From: Hoeflea_A sp965204935
Lineage (GTDB): Bacteria > Pseudomonadota > Alphaproteobacteria > Rhizobiales > Rhizobiaceae
Reading direction: 5' to 3' (one strand)
DNA length: 64,000 nt
Assembly (NCBI RefSeq): GCF_965204935.1
Contig: NZ_CBDBFO010000002.1
The notes beneath the pieces are model-generated. The model was given only the letters and a program-made list of their open reading frames with translations, did not search any database and was not told where the DNA came from. Position numbers and translations under genes: made by a program. Below, piece by piece: positions 59,881-64,000 of the stretch (its first letter is position 1; each line of letters opens with the position of its first letter).

Positions 59881-61062
59881 ATGGGCACCGGAATATCGCA
59901 TTTTTGGGCATTGGGGTTCAAGGGATTCGTCGCGCTCGCGGCGATTTCCTCAACAATTGCTATTTGCCGTGCAGAAACAGGCATCTCCGGGGATGATATC
60001 GTCTTCGGCCAGTCCGCGGCATTCGATGGCCCGGCCGCATCGTTGGGAACGGCGTTTCGGCATAGCCTGCTGGCTGCCTTCGAAGAAGCCAACCGGTCCG
60101 GCGGTGTCGCGGGACGCAGCCTAAAGCTCCTGAGCTATGATGACGGCTATGAACCGGAACAGGCGATCACAAACACGCACAGACTGATTGATGAGGACGG
60201 CGTGTTCGCCCTTGTCGGCGAGGTTGGTACACCCACGTCGCGTGCGGTGCAGCCGATCGCCGAAGAGCGGGGCGTCCCATTTGTCGGACCGTTCACCGGC
60301 GCCGCGTTCTTGCGCAATCCTGCGCTGACCACAGTGATCAATATCCGTGCCTCCTATGATCAGGAGGCTGCGTCGCTGGTGGACTATCTGACCCAGGAGC
60401 TCGGACTTTCACGAATTGCCGTTCTCTATCAGGATGACACATTCGGCCGCGCCGGCCTGAACGGTGTCGTCACGGCGCTCGACAGGCATGGCCTGGAACT
60501 TGTTGCCGACGGGACCTATCGGCGCAATACGACAGCCGTCAAAAGGGCATTGCTGGCCATTCGTCGCGCGCAACCGGAAGCCGTCATCATCGTCGGCGCC
60601 TACAAGCCGACCGCAACCTTCATCAGGACGGCCGACAGGATCGGGATGGATACGGTGTTTGCTGCCCTTTCATTCGTCGGCGGTGAGGCTCTGGCAGTCG
60701 AACTTGGGCCGCTTGATGAGAAGGTAATCGTATCGCAAGTCGTGCCGCCGCTGGATGATCGGGACAATCCTTTGGTGACCCGATTCGAAAACGCGCTCAG
60801 TACCAGCGCACCCGAGGCAGAGATCAGTTTCGTCGGCCTGGAGGGTTACATTGCCGGCCGGCTGATCGTTGAGGCGCTCGCGCGGCTTGGCGAGCAACCG
60901 ACCCGCGCTCAGTTCCTTGATCTGTTCCACTCGCCCGTGACGTTCGACATCGACGGATTGCTGCTCGAATATGCCTTGGGTGACAATCAGGGTTCCGACC
61001 AGGTTTACCTGACGGTGATCCAACCCGATGGTACCTTGTTAACGCTGGATCAAAACGAGTGA
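59881..61062 (+). CDS. periplasmic ABC-type substrate-binding protein (branched-chain amino acid/LivJ-like fold)
   Basis: 393 residues from the ATG at 59881. The signal peptide (FVALAAISSTIAICRAE) is followed by the Peripla_BP_6 domain (GDDIVFGQSAAFDGPAASLG, EDGVFALVGEVGTPTSRAVQ, GLSRIAVLYQDDTFGRAGLN, VIIVGAYKPTATFIRTADRI). No permease or ATPase genes are adjacent. Instead the stop overlaps the start of a membrane cyclase (GTGA), so the protein is likely to act as the ligand-sensing partner of that receptor rather than in transport. The ligand is unknown. Confidence 0.85.
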   Translation: MGTGISHFWALGFKGFVALAAISSTIAICRAETGISGDDIVFGQSAAFDGPAASLGTAFRHSLLAAFEEANRSGGVAGRSLKLLSYDDGYEPEQAITNTHRLIDEDGVFALVGEVGTPTSRAVQPIAEERGVPFVGPFTGAAFLRNPALTTVINIRASYDQEAASLVDYLTQELGLSRIAVLYQDDTFGRAGLNGVVTALDRHGLELVADGTYRRNTTAVKRALLAIRRAQPEAVIIVGAYKPTATFIRTADRIGMDTVFAALSFVGGEALAVELGPLDEKVIVSQVVPPLDDRDNPLVTRFENALSTSAPEAEISFVGLEGYIAGRLIVEALARLGEQPTRAQFLDLFHSPVTFDIDGLLLEYALGDNQGSDQVYLTVIQPDGTLLTLDQNE

Positions 61063-63980
61063 GTGAAACGGAGTCCATCCAACGCAACAAAGCGCAATCC
61101 GCCGAACCGGCGAAAAACGCGCTTGGCAAGTTTGCAAGCATGTTCGGCATCAAAGCGAAACTGTCGCTTGCATTCCTGGTCATGGTGATACTGACAGTCG
61201 GCGCGTGTGCCATCGCCTGGCTGGTGTTCGGCCAGATACAGCGAAGTGTCAGCGTGGTTACCGAGCGCAGCATTCCGGAACTGACACTTGCCCTCAGCAT
61301 CGCGGAAGTCAGCGCAGACATTACCGCAGGCGCGCCAGCCATCATCGCCAGCCAGACCCAGGCAGATCGTCTTGAACGCCGCAACCGGATCGACAGTTCC
61401 GGTGCGCGGCTCATGGAGCTTATCGAACGCTGGCAGACATATGGGATCGCATCCGATGTCGTCGCCAATCTCTCGGGCAGCGCGATGCAGATTTCGGATC
61501 GCATCTCCGCGGCCGATGCTGCCATTGAAAGCCAGCTTTCCCTCTCGGCGCGAATTGACGCTCACTCGGCACTGCTTGATGCCACCCACGATGATTTTCT
61601 CGACACGCTCGAACCGATAATCGACGACGCCGTGTTTGACCTTGTGATCACGAGCGAAACCGGCAGTGAAGACACCGCCGACCGATTACGCATTGCGATC
61701 GAACACCTGACTACCCGCCTCGACCGGCTGACCACGCTGAAGGCTGATGGCAATCTGCTTTTCGGTCTGATGCGTGAAAGCCTGGCACACGGAGAAACCA
61801 GCGAACAAGACAGCGCTGCCGCGGCAGCCATGAAGCAGGCGGAGACATCGTTTGCAGCCGGCGTGGCCGGCCTTTCCAGCGAGACAGACTCCGAACTCTG
61901 GCGCGCAGCAGAAGAATTTCTTGACGTCAAGCAAACCATTCGCGGTCCAACTGTGTCGGCAGACAGTGTACTGGCGCTTGCGGACGCCCATGAGAACTTC
62001 ATTCAAAAGGTGCAGCCGGAGATAGAAGCAACACGCGAAAAACTGCTGTCGGATACCCGCACAATTACCGGCCAGCATACTGCCGCGATGAGCGATCTGG
62101 TCGATACCGGCGCCCTGACGCTGCTACATCTTCTTTCCCTGCGCGCCGACGGAAATTTCGCCGTGAGCACTTTGCGCGAAGCAGTCAATGCGTCCGACGC
62201 GATTTTGCTGACGCCATTGGGCGAACGCTTCGATGCGGCGACCGGTCAGATGGACAGGGCTCTGCGCATGATTCCGGCCGAGCTCGACCTTTCCGGCTTG
62301 CGCAACACAATCGGCGCGCTTCTTGATCTTGGAACAAGCCAGGACAGCCTGTTCGAATTGAGACGCCTGCAACTTGCGGACCTGGAGACAGCTGGCGAAG
62401 CGGTCCTGGGTATTCACGAGCAGTCCATCGGTCTCGGCCGCGCCGTTGCCGAACTTGTCCGGGTCGCTGAATCCATCAGCACATCCACCGCGACCGAGGC
62501 CTCGCAGGTCATCAATAATGGCAGGCTCGTCATGCTGGTTATCTCGGCCGCCAGTATCCTATGTGCGTTGATCGTCGTATTTGCTTTTGTCGGCCCCCGG
62601 CTGATCCGGCCCATTGAAGAAACCACCGACGCGATGACCCGATTGGCAGCCGGCGACACTGATGTGGACATTCCCGGGATCGAAAGAGGTGATGAACTCG
62701 GCCATATGGCGCATGCGCTTGGTGTTTTCCGAGATATCACCATCGAAGTTCAGGAATCCAACCTGCGTGAGATCGAAACAGCACGGCGCCTTCTGTCGGA
62801 TGCGATCGAAAGTATTTCGGAGGCTTTTTCCCTCTACGACCGGGACGACCGGCTTGTGGTTTGCAACGAAAAGTACGGGACACTTGTGCATCCCGAAATC
62901 GCGGACCAGATTACGCCGGGTCTCACATTCGAGCAGATTCTCAGGCAGGCTTTGGAGGCCGGATTCATCGAATCTGCACGGGGCCGCGAGGATGAATGGA
63001 TCGCGGAACGTCTTGCCCGCCATCGCAATCCCGGATCCCCGCACATCATGCAACGCGTTGACGGCTTGTGGATCATGATCAGCGAGCGCAAGACCGCGGA
63101 GGGCGGCATTGTCGCCGTCTACTCCGACATCACCGAGCTGAAAGAGCGCGAAAACGAACTGGCGGAGAAGTCCCGAGCGCTCGAGCAGCTTTCCAGTCAG
63201 CTTTCGAAGTACCTGTCTCCGCAGGTCTACCAATCGATATTCACCGGTCAGCAGGCAGCCACAGTCACCAGCCAGCGCAAGAAACTCACCGTATTCTTCA
63301 GTGACCTGGAAGGCTTCACAGAAATAGCGGACCGGCTGGAATCGGAGGACATGTCGCAGCTGCTGAACGAATATCTGACCGAAATGTCGAAGATCGCCCT
63401 CGATCACGGCGCAACGATCGACAAATATGTTGGCGATTCGATCATGATATTTTTCGGTGATCCGTTTTCGCGCGGCTTGCGGGAAGACGCCCTCGCTTGT
63501 GTGCGAATGGCGATCGCAATGCAAAAGCGCCTTGAGGAGCTTTCCGAACGGTGGTCGGAACACGGTGTGACCGAGGAGTTCAAATGCCGCATGGGCATAG
63601 CAACCGGATTTTGCACAGTCGGAAACTTCGGCAGCGAAGACCGGATGGACTACACCATTATCGGCGGCACCGTGAACCTTGCGTCGCGCCTTGAATCGGC
63701 CGCCGCCGCCGGGTCCATCCTGATTTCAGGTGAAACACATACACTTGTGCAAAATGACATCCCGTGCCGCGCGCATGAGACCATTCAAATCAAGGGACTC
63801 GCCTACCCCGTCAAGACTTTTGTGGTGGAAACCGAGACAAGCGACACGACAAACCGCATCGTCGAGCACCGCGGCAAACTGAAAATCGATTTGGACCCCG
63901 ACAGCATGACGGACGAGGATCGAGAACTTGCGGTCACTTTGCTGAGCGATGTCATGGATGAACTCAGCAAACGCAAATGA
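61059..63980 (+). CDS. membrane receptor with HAMP, PAS-like and class III nucleotidyl cyclase domains
   Basis: 973 residues from a GTG at 61059. TM1 is at about 32-56 (LSLAFLVMVILTVGACAIAW). A long helical periplasmic sensor region (about 57-485) is followed by TM2 (about 487-512) and HAMP (LIRPIEETTDAMTRLAAGDT). A PAS-like domain (DAIESISEAFSLYDRDDRLV) and a short coiled coil lead to the cyclase domain (about 735-925). That domain has both metal aspartates (FFSDLEGFT and YVGDSIMIFFGDP) and the transition-state Asn and Arg (TVNLASRLE). The usual purine-specifying Asp before TVNLA is Gly (YTIIGGTVNLA), so ATP versus GTP use is uncertain. It is coupled to the upstream binding protein. Confidence 0.88.
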   Translation: MSETESIQRNKAQSAEPAKNALGKFASMFGIKAKLSLAFLVMVILTVGACAIAWLVFGQIQRSVSVVTERSIPELTLALSIAEVSADITAGAPAIIASQTQADRLERRNRIDSSGARLMELIERWQTYGIASDVVANLSGSAMQISDRISAADAAIESQLSLSARIDAHSALLDATHDDFLDTLEPIIDDAVFDLVITSETGSEDTADRLRIAIEHLTTRLDRLTTLKADGNLLFGLMRESLAHGETSEQDSAAAAAMKQAETSFAAGVAGLSSETDSELWRAAEEFLDVKQTIRGPTVSADSVLALADAHENFIQKVQPEIEATREKLLSDTRTITGQHTAAMSDLVDTGALTLLHLLSLRADGNFAVSTLREAVNASDAILLTPLGERFDAATGQMDRALRMIPAELDLSGLRNTIGALLDLGTSQDSLFELRRLQLADLETAGEAVLGIHEQSIGLGRAVAELVRVAESISTSTATEASQVINNGRLVMLVISAASILCALIVVFAFVGPRLIRPIEETTDAMTRLAAGDTDVDIPGIERGDELGHMAHALGVFRDITIEVQESNLREIETARRLLSDAIESISEAFSLYDRDDRLVVCNEKYGTLVHPEIADQITPGLTFEQILRQALEAGFIESARGREDEWIAERLARHRNPGSPHIMQRVDGLWIMISERKTAEGGIVAVYSDITELKERENELAEKSRALEQLSSQLSKYLSPQVYQSIFTGQQAATVTSQRKKLTVFFSDLEGFTEIADRLESEDMSQLLNEYLTEMSKIALDHGATIDKYVGDSIMIFFGDPFSRGLREDALACVRMAIAMQKRLEELSERWSEHGVTEEFKCRMGIATGFCTVGNFGSEDRMDYTIIGGTVNLASRLESAAAAGSILISGETHTLVQNDIPCRAHETIQIKGLAYPVKTFVVETETSDTTNRIVEHRGKLKIDLDPDSMTDEDRELAVTLLSDVMDELSKRK

Positions 63981-64000
63981 CGCGCTTCGCTGGAGAAGCG

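Overview
The window is chromosomal DNA of an alphaproteobacterium, most likely Hyphomicrobiales (Rhizobiales). Support comes from the gene orders rlmB / tRNA-Tyr / tRNA-Gly / tuf / tRNA-Trp / secE-nusG-rplKAJL-rpoBC, rne-amiC-mrcA-prfB and aroQ-accBC-aat-DUF2155-NDUFA12, from the acidic insertion in the RNase E S1 domain, and from an Omp25/31-type porin. The exact genus cannot be read from the sequence.

Layout. 1-1.3 kb: the end of an IS66 element that cuts a small conserved gene beside rpoC. 1.3-15.4 kb, minus strand: the transcription/translation cluster rpoC, rpoB, rplL, rplJ, rplA, rplK, nusG, secE, tRNA-Trp, tuf, tRNA-Gly, tRNA-Tyr. 15.6-19.9 kb: rlmB, an acyl-CoA ligase, an IS5-family element and a glycosyltransferase-like gene. 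20.1-28.6 kb: an accessory island in a tRNA-Thr gene. 28.7-39.9 kb: nadK, a secreted protein, prfB, penicillin-binding protein 1A, amidase, a second identical IS5-family copy and rne. 39.9-50.2 kb: aminotransferase, M48 protease, DsbA-like protein, aroQ-accB-accC, aat, DUF2155, NDUFA12, GNAT and gatB. 50.5-54.4 kb: cyoABCD quinol oxidase. Then an orphan TIR protein, minCDE, an outer-membrane protein broken by an IS, and a coupled pair of a periplasmic binding protein and a membrane cyclase.

The main discovery is the tRNA-Thr island. It is bounded by a perfect 48-bp duplication of the tRNA 3' half, has GTTTCCAAT-type repeats at both ends, and has no integrase. Its cargo is a retron resembling Retron-Eco1/Sen2 (type II). 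It has a nucleoside-deoxyribosyltransferase-like effector and a separate overlapping winged-helix gene, followed by a reverse transcriptase with the retron NAxxH, YADD and VTG motifs. The system is broken three deep. An IS110-family element cuts the winged-helix gene. An ISBst12-type IS66 element (8-bp target duplication) cuts the reverse transcriptase. A second IS110-family element sits inside the IS66 transposase. Removing the IS66 restores a 336-residue reverse transcriptase in frame, so the decay looks recent.

Two core genes also carry notable lesions or recoding. rne has an in-frame TAG that removes the last 137 codons, including the terminal GWW motif that binds PNPase in Caulobacter. 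prfB keeps the classical programmed +1 frameshift. Several insertion sequences have inserted close to, or into, core genes.
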